Assembly: GCA_015056655.1 (NCBI GenBank)
Contig: SVFV01000007.1
Location: 1 to 64,000 of the forward strand
Direction of reading: 5' to 3'
DNA: 64,000 nt
Source: Butyrivibrio sp.
Lineage (GTDB): Bacteria > Bacillota > Clostridia > Lachnospirales > Lachnospiraceae
Shown: piece by piece, positions 24,608 to 33,455 of the stretch
Layout: each line of letters begins with the position of its first letter
How positions within the stretch are numbered: the first letter of the stretch is position 1
Translations under genes and position numbers: made by a program
The notes under the pieces: generated by a model
Told to the model about the DNA's origin: nothing
What the model saw: the letters and a program-made list of their open reading frames with translations, nothing else
Databases searched by the model: none

Positions 24608-26383
24608 ATGAAAGAAATGACAGTAAAGGAGATGGAGAAGCTTCATGGCAGACACAGTAAGCCTCTCCATAATATCTCCCTAAAGTATAAGATTGCAATG
24701 ATGACAGCGTTGGTGGCACTTGTTCCAATGATCACGCTGGCATGTCTCATGGTGTTTTTCTATAACCGCGCCATCATGGAGAGAGGTAACAGACAGATTC
24801 AGGAGGGCATAAAGATTATGTCAGACAGAATCAGTGCTGTTATAGATAATGGTACGGTGTGCTCTAACAATTTCACGATTTCCCTAAGTAGTTATTACAA
24901 TGACAGGACTATGAAAGAGGTTACTAGAGAAAGCAGAATTCTGGCTGAAATGGGACAGGATCTGCTTATTTATCGTGGAATTTCTTCGATTGTTTTTCTG
25001 GATGACGAGGGGCTGTTCATTGCTTCTGATCCTAAGCTTGTTGAGGTTGAAGATGATATCAGAAATAGTGAATATGTAAGCCTTTTGCAGGGAACAAATG
25101 GAAAAACCATACTTATGGATGCTGAGAATAACCCCATGAGCAGAGAGGATAAAGAGGTTATCACTTTGGGAAAAAAGGTGATAAACACTGTTACAGGTGC
25201 TTCTCTCGGATATGTCCTCATAAATATGGATAAGGAAAATCTCATTGAATCAGCAGAAAGTGAGATAAGCTACTATTTCCTTTTTGACAATAAGGGCTAC
25301 TGCATCAGTAAGGATGAAAAACGTGATGTACTAGAAAGCGGAGAACTCCAGGGAAAGATATATAATGGAGCGGTTCTAAGGTATGACAACGAAACCTACC
25401 TCATAGGAAAAAAGGAGATAGAGACCTATCACTGGACTTTAGTTGGAATAACCAATATAAATAAATTCAATGTTTCAGGTGAAGAGCTCAGGTTCATAAT
25501 GCTTATTACGAGCGGCGTGGCAGCAGCACTTTTACTGGTTTCAATTTTCCTGTCTGTAACACTTATTACGAAACCGCTTATTGTGCTTCATGACGGCGCT
25601 GAAAAGATTTCTGAAGGTGACATGAGCGTAAGGTTCCACTTTAAGACAAGGGACGAAATCGGACAGCTTGGAAGAATTTTCAACTATATGACAGAGCGAA
25701 ACAGAGAACTGCTCATACAGGTTGATGAGGAGGCAAAGAAAAAGCGTGAGTATGAGCTTTCGCTTATTCAGGAGCAGGTAAAGCCACACTTTCTGTATAA
25801 TACTCTGGATATTATAATAATGCTTATAGAGATGAGCAGGAGCAGGGAGGCTGCCAGAGTAACGCAAAAGCTTGCTAACTATTACAAAAATTCCCTCTCT
25901 GGAAGTGAAGAGATTATCAGCATTGAGAGGGAGGTCCAGATTACAAGGGACTACCTTGATCTTCAGGTTATGCGCTATGGAGATAAGTTCAAATACAGCT
26001 TTGATATTGATGAGGAGATACTTGGCTGCGATATACCAAAGATGACCCTTCAGCCTCTTGTGGAAAATGCTATTTATCATGGACTTAAGTATAAGGAGGA
26101 CTGGGGTAGCATCGAGATATCTGGAAAAGTTGGAGAAAATAAAGATGCTGTGATTGTTGTAAAGGATGATGGTATCGGTATTGATCCTGCCAGACTTATT
26201 TCTATGCAGGACATCCTAAAGAGAGGCGAAATCCTCGAGGATGATGAAAAGAAACACTTTGGAGTCTACAGCGTTGACCACAGAATAAGACTTTACTTTG
26301 GAGATGAATACGGAATTAACATAGAGAGTATTCATGGTGAAGGCACGACAATTACCATCAGAGTGCCTATGGAGAAGAAATGA
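24608..26383 (+). CDS. YesM-type sensor histidine kinase
   Basis: This 591-residue protein has a first membrane segment at about residues 34-54 and a second at about 296-320. The extracellular loop of about 240 residues is probably a double Cache sensor. A HAMP domain follows (ITKPLIVLHDGAEKISEGD). The kinase core is of the His_kinase/HATPase_c LytS-YesM class: QVKPHFLYNTL with H394 as the phosphoacceptor, VENAIYHGLKYKE as the N box, DDGIGID as the G1 box and GEGTTITIRVP at the end. Such kinases respond to extracellular sugars and pair with AraC-type regulators. The stop overlaps the start of the response regulator by 4 bp. Several in-frame ATG codons near the start leave the N-terminus uncertain by a few residues. 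Confidence 0.9.
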   Translation: MKEMTVKEMEKLHGRHSKPLHNISLKYKIAMMTALVALVPMITLACLMVFFYNRAIMERGNRQIQEGIKIMSDRISAVIDNGTVCSNNFTISLSSYYNDRTMKEVTRESRILAEMGQDLLIYRGISSIVFLDDEGLFIASDPKLVEVEDDIRNSEYVSLLQGTNGKTILMDAENNPMSREDKEVITLGKKVINTVTGASLGYVLINMDKENLIESAESEISYYFLFDNKGYCISKDEKRDVLESGELQGKIYNGAVLRYDNETYLIGKKEIETYHWTLVGITNINKFNVSGEELRFIMLITSGVAAALLLVSIFLSVTLITKPLIVLHDGAEKISEGDMSVRFHFKTRDEIGQLGRIFNYMTERNRELLIQVDEEAKKKREYELSLIQEQVKPHFLYNTLDIIIMLIEMSRSREAARVTQKLANYYKNSLSGSEEIISIEREVQITRDYLDLQVMRYGDKFKYSFDIDEEILGCDIPKMTLQPLVENAIYHGLKYKEDWGSIEISGKVGENKDAVIVVKDDGIGIDPARLISMQDILKRGEILEDDEKKHFGVYSVDHRIRLYFGDEYGINIESIHGEGTTITIRVPMEKK

Positions 26384-27966
26384 ACAAGATAATGATAGTG
26401 GATGACATGCCCATTTTTCTTGAGTATTTAAGGGGATGCATCGATTGGGAAATATATGGCTTTGAGATTTGCTGTGAGGCACATGATGGCAAGGAAGCTC
26501 TTGAGAAGATGGAGGAGTATCTGCCGGATGTGGTGCTCACAGATATTACCATGCCATATCTCAACGGACTTGAGCTTTCTGAGGAGATAGTAAAAAACTA
26601 TCCCGATACAGCAGTTATTCTGATAACTGGCAACAATGAATTTGAGTATGCTAGAAAAGCAGTAAAGATAGGAGTCTGCGATTACATAGTAAAGCCCTTT
26701 GAAAAAGAAGAGCTGATACTTAGTCTTTTGAAGCTAAAGGACAATATGGCGAAGGCTGTGGAGAGTACTTCTTCAGAAAAGGAGGACAGCGTAAATTCTG
26801 ACTACAGAATGGAGGAGAAGCTTCGCAGACTTATTTACGCAGAGGGCAGTGAAAGTGATGAGAATATCCAGAGGGAGCTTGGGCTTTCAGAAGGGTATCC
26901 TCTTTTAGCTGTGTGCAAGCTTGCAAAATCAGGTAAAGGAGTGTCCATAAGCTCTGAAGCTGAGAGAGAAGAGCTTATGAACTGGGAGCAGATGTTTGCA
27001 AGAATGCTCCGTGGAAGGATTGAGATTGATGGTGAGTACAGGCTTTTCCATGACTACGAGAGCAACATAGTTGTGCTTTTGTCCTTTAGGAAAAAGGAAG
27101 CAAGAGATCAGTATAAGGGATATGAATTTACTGACCTTGCCCAGATCATCAAAAATCAGCTGGAAATGGAGATGCACACATGCTTTGGAGAGCCCAGGGA
27201 TGGCTTTAGCGGAGTCCGTGCTTTGTATGAGAAGCTTTTAAATAAGCTTTCTGAAAAGGGTACGGAGGCAGTGTATGATCTCAGAGTTCCTGCTAAGAGC
27301 GAAGATAAATGGAAGGTTGCTCCGCAGATTTCTCTTGATGCGGTACTACGGTTAAATCACGACCTTGAAACTCTTCAGGCGGATGATGCTGAGGAGACAA
27401 TAAAGGGAATCTGGGACAGGATCAGTCAAGGTGATTCTCCTATGTCTGATGTAAATATTTTAGCAGGAGCTGTAAGTGTTCTTCTTACAAACACTATTCA
27501 GGCGGGATTTTCCATGGAGGCGATTTATGGGAAGGGCTTTTCTCCTGAGAGAGAGCTTATGCAGCTAAAAACCCGCGAGGAGATGAGGGATAAGATAATT
27601 GAACTTTACAGAACGAGAATTGAGTTCCAAAAGGGAAGATCAACCTCAAAGTCCCACTCTATTTCAGTAGCTGCAAAGGAATATATTGAAAAGAACTATT
27701 CAAATAATCAGCTCTCCATAGCGGACATTTCCGGGGAGCTTTTGGTCAATCAGACTTATCTTCGAAAGATGTTTAAGGAAGAAATGAATATGACTCTGCA
27801 GGAGTATATGACGTCCTTTAGGATGCAGGAAGCAAAGCGTCTTATTCTGGAAACAGATGAGAAGCTTGTTGAGGTCGCTGAAAACGTGGGGTATAGCGAC
27901 GTTAGTTATTTTTCAAACTGCTTCAAAAAATTCTATGGGGTGTCTCCAAGGAGTATGAAGAAGTAA
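26380..27966 (+). CDS. YesN-type response regulator with AraC DNA-binding domain
   Basis: This 528-residue protein overlaps the kinase gene by 4 bp (ATGA). The receiver domain covers residues 1-120: MIVDDMP holds the acidic pocket, D55 in VLTDITMP is the phosphoacceptor, and K is in YIVKPF. A middle region of about 280 residues is variable in this family. The C-terminal 100 residues are two AraC-type helix-turn-helix motifs (LSIADISGELLVNQTYLRKMF and the signature VAENVGYSDVSYFSNCFKKFYGVSP). It most likely activates sugar uptake or utilisation genes in response to its cognate kinase. The transporter genes further downstream are candidate targets. Confidence 0.9.
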   Translation: MNKIMIVDDMPIFLEYLRGCIDWEIYGFEICCEAHDGKEALEKMEEYLPDVVLTDITMPYLNGLELSEEIVKNYPDTAVILITGNNEFEYARKAVKIGVCDYIVKPFEKEELILSLLKLKDNMAKAVESTSSEKEDSVNSDYRMEEKLRRLIYAEGSESDENIQRELGLSEGYPLLAVCKLAKSGKGVSISSEAEREELMNWEQMFARMLRGRIEIDGEYRLFHDYESNIVVLLSFRKKEARDQYKGYEFTDLAQIIKNQLEMEMHTCFGEPRDGFSGVRALYEKLLNKLSEKGTEAVYDLRVPAKSEDKWKVAPQISLDAVLRLNHDLETLQADDAEETIKGIWDRISQGDSPMSDVNILAGAVSVLLTNTIQAGFSMEAIYGKGFSPERELMQLKTREEMRDKIIELYRTRIEFQKGRSTSKSHSISVAAKEYIEKNYSNNQLSIADISGELLVNQTYLRKMFKEEMNMTLQEYMTSFRMQEAKRLILETDEKLVEVAENVGYSDVSYFSNCFKKFYGVSPRSMKK

Positions 27967-28023
27967 AGTCTGAATTATGGTATATTTAGAGAGGGTATGA
28001 TATAAAGCTTGGGGTTATAGTTA

Positions 28024-29100
28024 ATGGGTACAGATAATAAAGTAGTTAGAAAAAGATATCTGATAATAGGTGCGACTATAGTGTTTATTATTTTGACACT
28101 GGTAGTCGGCTCTCTTGCCTTTATGTTCTATAGGGCAGACTTGAATAATCAGGCTGAAATCCACGAATACCAGAAATATTATGTGATGATAACAGACAAC
28201 TACAAGGCAGACTTCTGGCAGTCTGTCTATGAAGGTGCTCTTGAAGTTGCCAAGGAGAATGATATATATGTAGACCTTTTGGGCCAGGATCTTCCGGGAG
28301 AGCATTCCTGCGAAGAACTGATGAAGATTGCAATTGCTTCACACGTTGATGGAATTATTCTCTATGCCAATGAGTCAGACAGCATGACGAAGCTTATAAA
28401 TGAAGCAATGGATGATGGAATTCCTGTAGTTACACTTTATGGAGACAACACACATTCAGACAGAATCAGTTATGTGGGTGTTGGTGGTTACAGTATCGGC
28501 AAGATGTATGGTAAGCAGGTGATTAACCTGATAAAGGAAAAGCGCCGCGAGGATTTCATCGAATCTGAAACCATGGGAGAAAGGCAGCAGATTAAGATCA
28601 CTGTACTTGCGACTGCTGATGCCCAGGATACAGGACAGAACATTATAATTACGGCGATGCAGGATACAATTGATCAGAATAATGCTACTGATTCAGAGTT
28701 TTCTGTTTCAATTTATACAGTGGATAATACCAATGCATTTTCTGTTGAGGAATCTATAAGAGATATTTTCTTAAATGATGAAATTCCTGATGTTATCGTG
28801 TGTCTGAATGAGCTTAATACTATCTGCGCATATCAGGCGGTGGTTGATTTTAACAAGGTTGGAGATGTTAATATCCTTGGATATTACGATTCCTTCGATA
28901 TCGTAAATGCCATAGACAGAGGTGGTGTTTATGCCACAGTATCAATTGATACCTGGCAGCTTGGAGAGTACAGCATAGAAGCTCTCGAGGATTACTATGA
29001 GTTTGGAAACACAAGTGAGTATTATCTTGCTGATGTTACCCTGATCAATAAGAGTAACGTTTCCTCTTATCTTTATGGGGAGGAAATGAGCGATGAATAG
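28024..29100 (+). CDS. membrane-anchored sugar-binding protein (XylFII-like sensor)
   Basis: This 358-residue protein has an N-terminal membrane segment (YLIIGATIVFIILTLVVGSL, about residues 12-31) with no lipobox, so it stays tethered by an uncleaved anchor. The rest is a type I periplasmic-binding fold of the LacI/ribose-binding class: DGIILYANES, ISYVGVGGYSIGKMYGKQV and VYATVSIDTWQLGEYSIEAL are the typical strands and hinge. Its stop overlaps the next kinase gene by 8 bp. In Clostridium beijerinckii, the binding protein XylFII docks on the kinase LytS to sense xylose (established). The same arrangement here suggests a sensor subunit rather than an uptake protein. Confidence 0.8.
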   Translation: MGTDNKVVRKRYLIIGATIVFIILTLVVGSLAFMFYRADLNNQAEIHEYQKYYVMITDNYKADFWQSVYEGALEVAKENDIYVDLLGQDLPGEHSCEELMKIAIASHVDGIILYANESDSMTKLINEAMDDGIPVVTLYGDNTHSDRISYVGVGGYSIGKMYGKQVINLIKEKRREDFIESETMGERQQIKITVLATADAQDTGQNIIITAMQDTIDQNNATDSEFSVSIYTVDNTNAFSVEESIRDIFLNDEIPDVIVCLNELNTICAYQAVVDFNKVGDVNILGYYDSFDIVNAIDRGGVYATVSIDTWQLGEYSIEALEDYYEFGNTSEYYLADVTLINKSNVSSYLYGEEMSDE

Positions 29101-30568
29101 ATTATTAAATAAACCTCTTCAGTTTAAGATTATAAGCATTTGTGTCGTAGCAAATATCATCATTTTTATAATGAACATATTTCTCCTGGTGGGAATCAAC
29201 AGCATGTCTGATGATATGGCGATGGTTTATGCGGATAACAAATCTCTGAACGAACTGTCGGATGCCCTTACTCAGGTGCAGGATTCCATGACGGAGTTCC
29301 TAAGCTCAAAGACCAGTGCTTCGCTGGAAAACTATTACAGAAGCGCAGGCAGGCTCCAGGATCATGCTGGCGAGCTTGATGATAAGGTTACAGATCTGTC
29401 CTTTAACAGGATGGAGCGCAATATTAAAAACATGTCTCAGAAGTATCTACAGGAGGTGGATAAGACTATTGAGGCAAAGCGTGGTAGAAATGTTGAGAAA
29501 TACCGTGGATATTATGAGGAAGCAACACAGCTTTATGAGGATATTGACTCATATATCACAAGTCTTAACCTGGAGCTGTTTGTTGTAAACTCCAAGAACT
29601 ATACCATTCTTTCAAGAGCGTTTAAGAATTTTGAGGTTATTGGCCTTGGAGTTATCACCCTTGTTATGGTGGGGAATGTAATCGTAATCACGAGCTTTGT
29701 TGGTGCTATTATTTTCCCTCTTAAGAGACTTGCTAATTCTGCTTACGAAGTGGGAAAAGGAAATTTTGATATCGAGCTCCCAGAGCTTCCTCAAAATGAT
29801 GAGGTTGGAATAGTTAACAACGCCTTCAGTAAGATGGTGATAAGTATCAGGCAGTACATTGAACAGCTCAAGGAGAGCATGGAGAAGGAACGCTACATGC
29901 AGGAGAAGGAGCTGATGATGGAGGCGCATTTAAAGGATGCTCAGCTAAAATATCTTCAGGCACAGATCAATCCGCACTTTTTGTTTAATACACTAAATGC
30001 CGGAGCACAGCTTGCCATGATGGAGGGGGCTGACAAGACCTATGAGTATGTTCAGACTGTAGCGGATTTCTTCAGGTATAATGTTAAGAACCACAAGGAT
30101 GATGTGACTATCCGCGAGGAAGTTAATCTTGTGGATAATTATATAAGGATTCTCAACGTGCGTTTTTCCGGGGATATCGGATATGACACACAGCTTGATA
30201 AGAGGCTTCTTGATATCAGGATGCCGAATATGATTTTGCAGCCTATAGTTGAGAATGCAGTAAACCATGGTATTCGCGAGATGGGTGATGAGGGACATAT
30301 TTTCCTCAGGGTATACAGGGAGGATAATAATGTCTGCATAAGTGTCAAGGACAATGGTAAGGGGATGCGTCCTGAAGACATTGAGAATATCATGAATGGT
30401 AATCCGGTTTATAATGAGAACAGATATGACAATAACGGTATAGCAATGGATAACGTCATATCAAGGCTCAGGCTCTTTGCCGGAGTACAGGATGTATTGG
30501 AAATTAAAAGTGATGGGCCGGGAACAGGATGTGAGGTTATCATCCGTCTGCCCATGAATGAGGGTTAA
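29093..30568 (+). CDS. LytS/YesM-type sensor histidine kinase
   Basis: This 491-residue protein has a first membrane segment at about residues 15-37 (CVVANIIIFIMNIFLLVG) and a second near 190-212. Between them lies a small helical extracellular domain of about 150 residues, too small for its own ligand-binding fold, which fits sensing through the adjacent binding protein. A HAMP domain and a coiled linker (YIEQLKESMEKERYMQEKEL) follow. The kinase core has INPHFLFNTLN with H295, VENAVNHGIREMG and DNGKGMRPED. It overlaps the upstream binding-protein gene by 8 bp. The regulator gene begins one base after its stop. Confidence 0.9.
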   Translation: MNRLLNKPLQFKIISICVVANIIIFIMNIFLLVGINSMSDDMAMVYADNKSLNELSDALTQVQDSMTEFLSSKTSASLENYYRSAGRLQDHAGELDDKVTDLSFNRMERNIKNMSQKYLQEVDKTIEAKRGRNVEKYRGYYEEATQLYEDIDSYITSLNLELFVVNSKNYTILSRAFKNFEVIGLGVITLVMVGNVIVITSFVGAIIFPLKRLANSAYEVGKGNFDIELPELPQNDEVGIVNNAFSKMVISIRQYIEQLKESMEKERYMQEKELMMEAHLKDAQLKYLQAQINPHFLFNTLNAGAQLAMMEGADKTYEYVQTVADFFRYNVKNHKDDVTIREEVNLVDNYIRILNVRFSGDIGYDTQLDKRLLDIRMPNMILQPIVENAVNHGIREMGDEGHIFLRVYREDNNVCISVKDNGKGMRPEDIENIMNGNPVYNENRYDNNGIAMDNVISRLRLFAGVQDVLEIKSDGPGTGCEVIIRLPMNEG

Positions 30569-30569
30569 T

Positions 30570-32168
30570 ATGTATAGAATAATGCTGGCAGATGACGAGG
30601 GTATCGTTATCGATTCTATGAAATTCATTATCGAGAAGGAATTCGGGGATCAGTGTCAGGTCGAGTTTGCCAAAACTGGAAGGAAGGTTATTGAGCTTGC
30701 TGAGCAGTACAGACCAGATATTGCTGTAATTGACATTCAGATGCCTGGAATAAATGGAATTGATGCCATAAGGGAGATGAAGGAATTTTGCCCTGGCACA
30801 GTTTTCATAGTAATGAGTGCCTACGATAAATTTGATTACGCCAAGGAAGCGATCAAGCTTGGGGTACTTGAGTATATCAATAAGCCGATGGAAAGGGCAA
30901 AGGTAGTAACCGTTTTAAAGAAGGCTATGGCTCAGATTGATTCCGACAGACAAAAGAGAAGCAATGAGCTTCTTATTAAAGAAAAGCTGGAGACTGTCGA
31001 GCCTATAATCGAGAACGGACTTATTTACGATATCCTTTTGCAGGAGCAGTTCGACGAGGACATAGAAAACTATAGAACTATTCTTGGCATAACTGAGAGC
31101 TATGGCTATATGCTTGCTATTGTATGTGGTGATTCCCAGGAGGGGCACCACATGACCAACGCCATCGGAAGCTCTGTTAAGATTTCAGGAAAATATCGTG
31201 AGATAAGAGAAGGGGTAAAGGATTACTTTAATTGCAAGATTGGTAACGTAATGTCAAACAAAATCGCAGTCCTCATCCCCTGTGAAAAGGATAGCCTTGA
31301 ATATAACGAGAGAATTGAGCTTATCAGTAAGGCCAGGGAGCTTGCAAGGTCCCTCAGGAAAAAGACAGACATAAGCTTCAGAGTTGGAATTGGCGGAGTA
31401 AAGCCTCTTCGCGAGCTTGGGGATTCCTATAGAGAGGCATTGAATGCGCTTATTGCTACTACTTCTTCTGTAGCACATGTGGATGACCTTACTATCAGCT
31501 GCGACTATGAGGATGATTATCCTAAGGATTTAGAGAAGCCGATGTTTGAAGCTATTTCCAAGGGGGATATGAATGGCATGATGGTATATGCTACAAAGTA
31601 TTCTGACTGGATGTGCCAGAGGGCAAAGGACGGAGACCTTATGGCAATGCGCCTTAAGGTTTTAGAGTTTTCTCTTTATGCTGAGCATTTATCCTATCAG
31701 AATGGTGGTCAGACCTATCGCTATTCAGGAAGAGATAATTATCTGCCGGAGATTATGGAACTTACAACTCCGGAGGAACTTAGCGAGTGGTTCCTTGATA
31801 AGATGAACAATGCCTGCCAGAATGTCATAAACAAGCGTGATGAGAGATCGAATGACATTATAAAGACAGCGCAGCAGTACATAAGGGATAATTTTGACAA
31901 GGATATTTCTCTTGATGATGTTTCAAGAACTGTAAATATCTCGCCTTACTATTTTAGTAAGATATTCAAGGAGGAAAGCGGAAACAGCTTTATTGAGTAT
32001 CTTACAAATATCAGAATAGATAAGGCTAAAGAACTCCTTTCCGGGTCAGATATGTCCATCAAGGAAATTTGTGCTACCTGTGGATATACAGATCCTAACT
32101 ACTTTAGCCGAAGCTTTAAGAAAAATGTGGGTGTTACTCCGACAGAATACAAAGAAAATAATAACTAA
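30570..32168 (+). CDS. response regulator with AraC DNA-binding domain
   Basis: The protein has 532 residues from the ATG at 30570 (MYRIMLADDEG), which has GAGGG five bases upstream. An in-frame ATG at 30558 precedes that site and would overlap the kinase gene. The receiver domain has ADDEG, AVIDIQMPG with the phosphoacceptor Asp, and YINKPM. The C-terminal AraC domain has ISLDDVSRTVNISPYYFSKIF and ICATCGYTDPNYFSRSFKKNVGVTP. The middle region is of the YesN type. It forms a three-gene signalling unit with the anchored binding protein and the kinase. A sugar-binding lipoprotein and the monosaccharide ABC genes follow and are the obvious regulatory targets. Confidence 0.9.
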   Translation: MYRIMLADDEGIVIDSMKFIIEKEFGDQCQVEFAKTGRKVIELAEQYRPDIAVIDIQMPGINGIDAIREMKEFCPGTVFIVMSAYDKFDYAKEAIKLGVLEYINKPMERAKVVTVLKKAMAQIDSDRQKRSNELLIKEKLETVEPIIENGLIYDILLQEQFDEDIENYRTILGITESYGYMLAIVCGDSQEGHHMTNAIGSSVKISGKYREIREGVKDYFNCKIGNVMSNKIAVLIPCEKDSLEYNERIELISKARELARSLRKKTDISFRVGIGGVKPLRELGDSYREALNALIATTSSVAHVDDLTISCDYEDDYPKDLEKPMFEAISKGDMNGMMVYATKYSDWMCQRAKDGDLMAMRLKVLEFSLYAEHLSYQNGGQTYRYSGRDNYLPEIMELTTPEELSEWFLDKMNNACQNVINKRDERSNDIIKTAQQYIRDNFDKDISLDDVSRTVNISPYYFSKIFKEESGNSFIEYLTNIRIDKAKELLSGSDMSIKEICATCGYTDPNYFSRSFKKNVGVTPTEYKENNN

Positions 32169-32182
32169 CCGGGTATAGCTAT

Positions 32183-33247
32183 ATGAATAGAATAGGGAAA
32201 AGAATTATAAGCAGCATTATAATAATGCTGATGCTTCTTTCAATGCTTAGTGGGTGCGGGGAAGAGGTTACAGTTAAAAATCAGAAAAAGACAGACTCAG
32301 ATAAAATCCAGATAGGCATGTGCTTTGACTCCTTTGTTATAGAGAGATGGCAAAGAGACAGGGATGTATTTGTTTCTACAGCTAAGGAGCTTGGCGCTGA
32401 TGTCAACGTGCAGAATGCTAATGGAGATGTAGAAGAACAGAAAAATCAAATTGAATATTTCATTAAAAAGAAAATGGATATCATTGTCATCGTAAGTATT
32501 GATGCGGATGCCATTGCAAGCAGTGTTGAGAAGGCGAAGGATCAGGGAATAAAGGTTGTTGCGTATGACAGACCTATCCCTAACGCAGATGTAGATCTCT
32601 ATGTTTCCTTTGATAATGAACTGGTAGGACAGCTTATTGCAGAAGCTTTCTTAAAGTCCGGACTAAAGAACAATAAAGTGCTAATGCTCTGCGGACCTCT
32701 TACAGACAATAATGTTCCCATGGTTGAAGCTGGATTCCTTAATGTTATGGAAGAAAATAATGTTGAGGTTGTGGATATTTTTCATGTGGACGGCTGGAAA
32801 GCTGAGCTTGCAAGTGATTATGTTTTTGACAATATGGAGACAATAGAGCAGGTTGATGCAATAATGTGCGGAAATGACGATCTTGCAAGCAAGGTGGTGT
32901 ACGCTTTATCAGAGAAGAGGCTTGCCAAGAAAAAGCTTGTTGCAGGACAGGATGCGGACCTGGAGGCCTGTCAGAGAATTGTTGAAGGAACTCAGCTTAT
33001 GACTGTGTATAAGCCTATAGAGAAGCTTGCAAGAGAGGCAGCAGGAGCAGCCGTAGCCCTTGCCAAAGGCGAAGAGATTGATGAGTCCAAGCTTTCAACA
33101 TACACCTCCGAAAAAGGAGAGGTTCCATATCTGAAGATTGAGCCTGTTAGTGTAACGCAGGACAACATGGATAGTGTAATAATTAAGAGCGGTTTCCACC
33201 TAAAAGAGGACGTTTATCTGAATGTTCCTGGTAAAAGCGCAGATTAA
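32183..33247 (+). CDS. sugar-binding lipoprotein (type I periplasmic-binding fold)
   Basis: This 354-residue protein has a lipoprotein signal peptide with the lipobox LSGC (cysteine near residue 26). It then shows the ribose/xylose-binding pattern: IQIGMCFDSFVIERWQRDRD, INQ-like segments, IIVIVSIDADAIASSVEKA, KVVAYDRPIPNADVDLYVSFDNELVG and DAIMCGNDDLASKVVYAL. It closely resembles XylF and the ChvE protein of the next gene, so both probably bind monosaccharides. It comes before a terminator and may serve as a second receptor for the downstream permease or as another ligand for the kinase system. It starts 14 bp after the regulator gene. Confidence 0.85.
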   Translation: MNRIGKRIISSIIIMLMLLSMLSGCGEEVTVKNQKKTDSDKIQIGMCFDSFVIERWQRDRDVFVSTAKELGADVNVQNANGDVEEQKNQIEYFIKKKMDIIVIVSIDADAIASSVEKAKDQGIKVVAYDRPIPNADVDLYVSFDNELVGQLIAEAFLKSGLKNNKVLMLCGPLTDNNVPMVEAGFLNVMEENNVEVVDIFHVDGWKAELASDYVFDNMETIEQVDAIMCGNDDLASKVVYALSEKRLAKKKLVAGQDADLEACQRIVEGTQLMTVYKPIEKLAREAAGAAVALAKGEEIDESKLSTYTSEKGEVPYLKIEPVSVTQDNMDSVIIKSGFHLKEDVYLNVPGKSAD

Positions 33248-33282
33248 CAAGGGAAACTGATATAGCACGATTTTGACTTAGG

Positions 33283-33326
33283 AATAGTTGTGTTAGCAAA
33301 AAAATGCTAGCACAGCTATTTTTTTG
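33283..33326 (+). terminator. rho-independent terminator
   Basis: AATAGTTGTGTTAGCA pairs with TGCTAGCACAGCTATT apart from two mismatches, with an A-rich loop, and seven T residues end the structure. It separates the signalling genes from the ABC transporter genes. Confidence 0.85.
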
Positions 33327-33455
33327 TTTTTTTAGAAAATAAAAATATGCTGTATTTCAAAAATTATTCCTAATAGTTCTGTGTTAACTTATCTGTGTAA
33401 GGACATGGCATAGTGCTGTGTCGAAATCAAAAATACTCTAGGGAGGGTAACAATT

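Noticed and set aside
25541-26080. 179-codon minus-strand frame
   Set aside because: It is antisense to the kinase core of the first sensor kinase, with no domain features.
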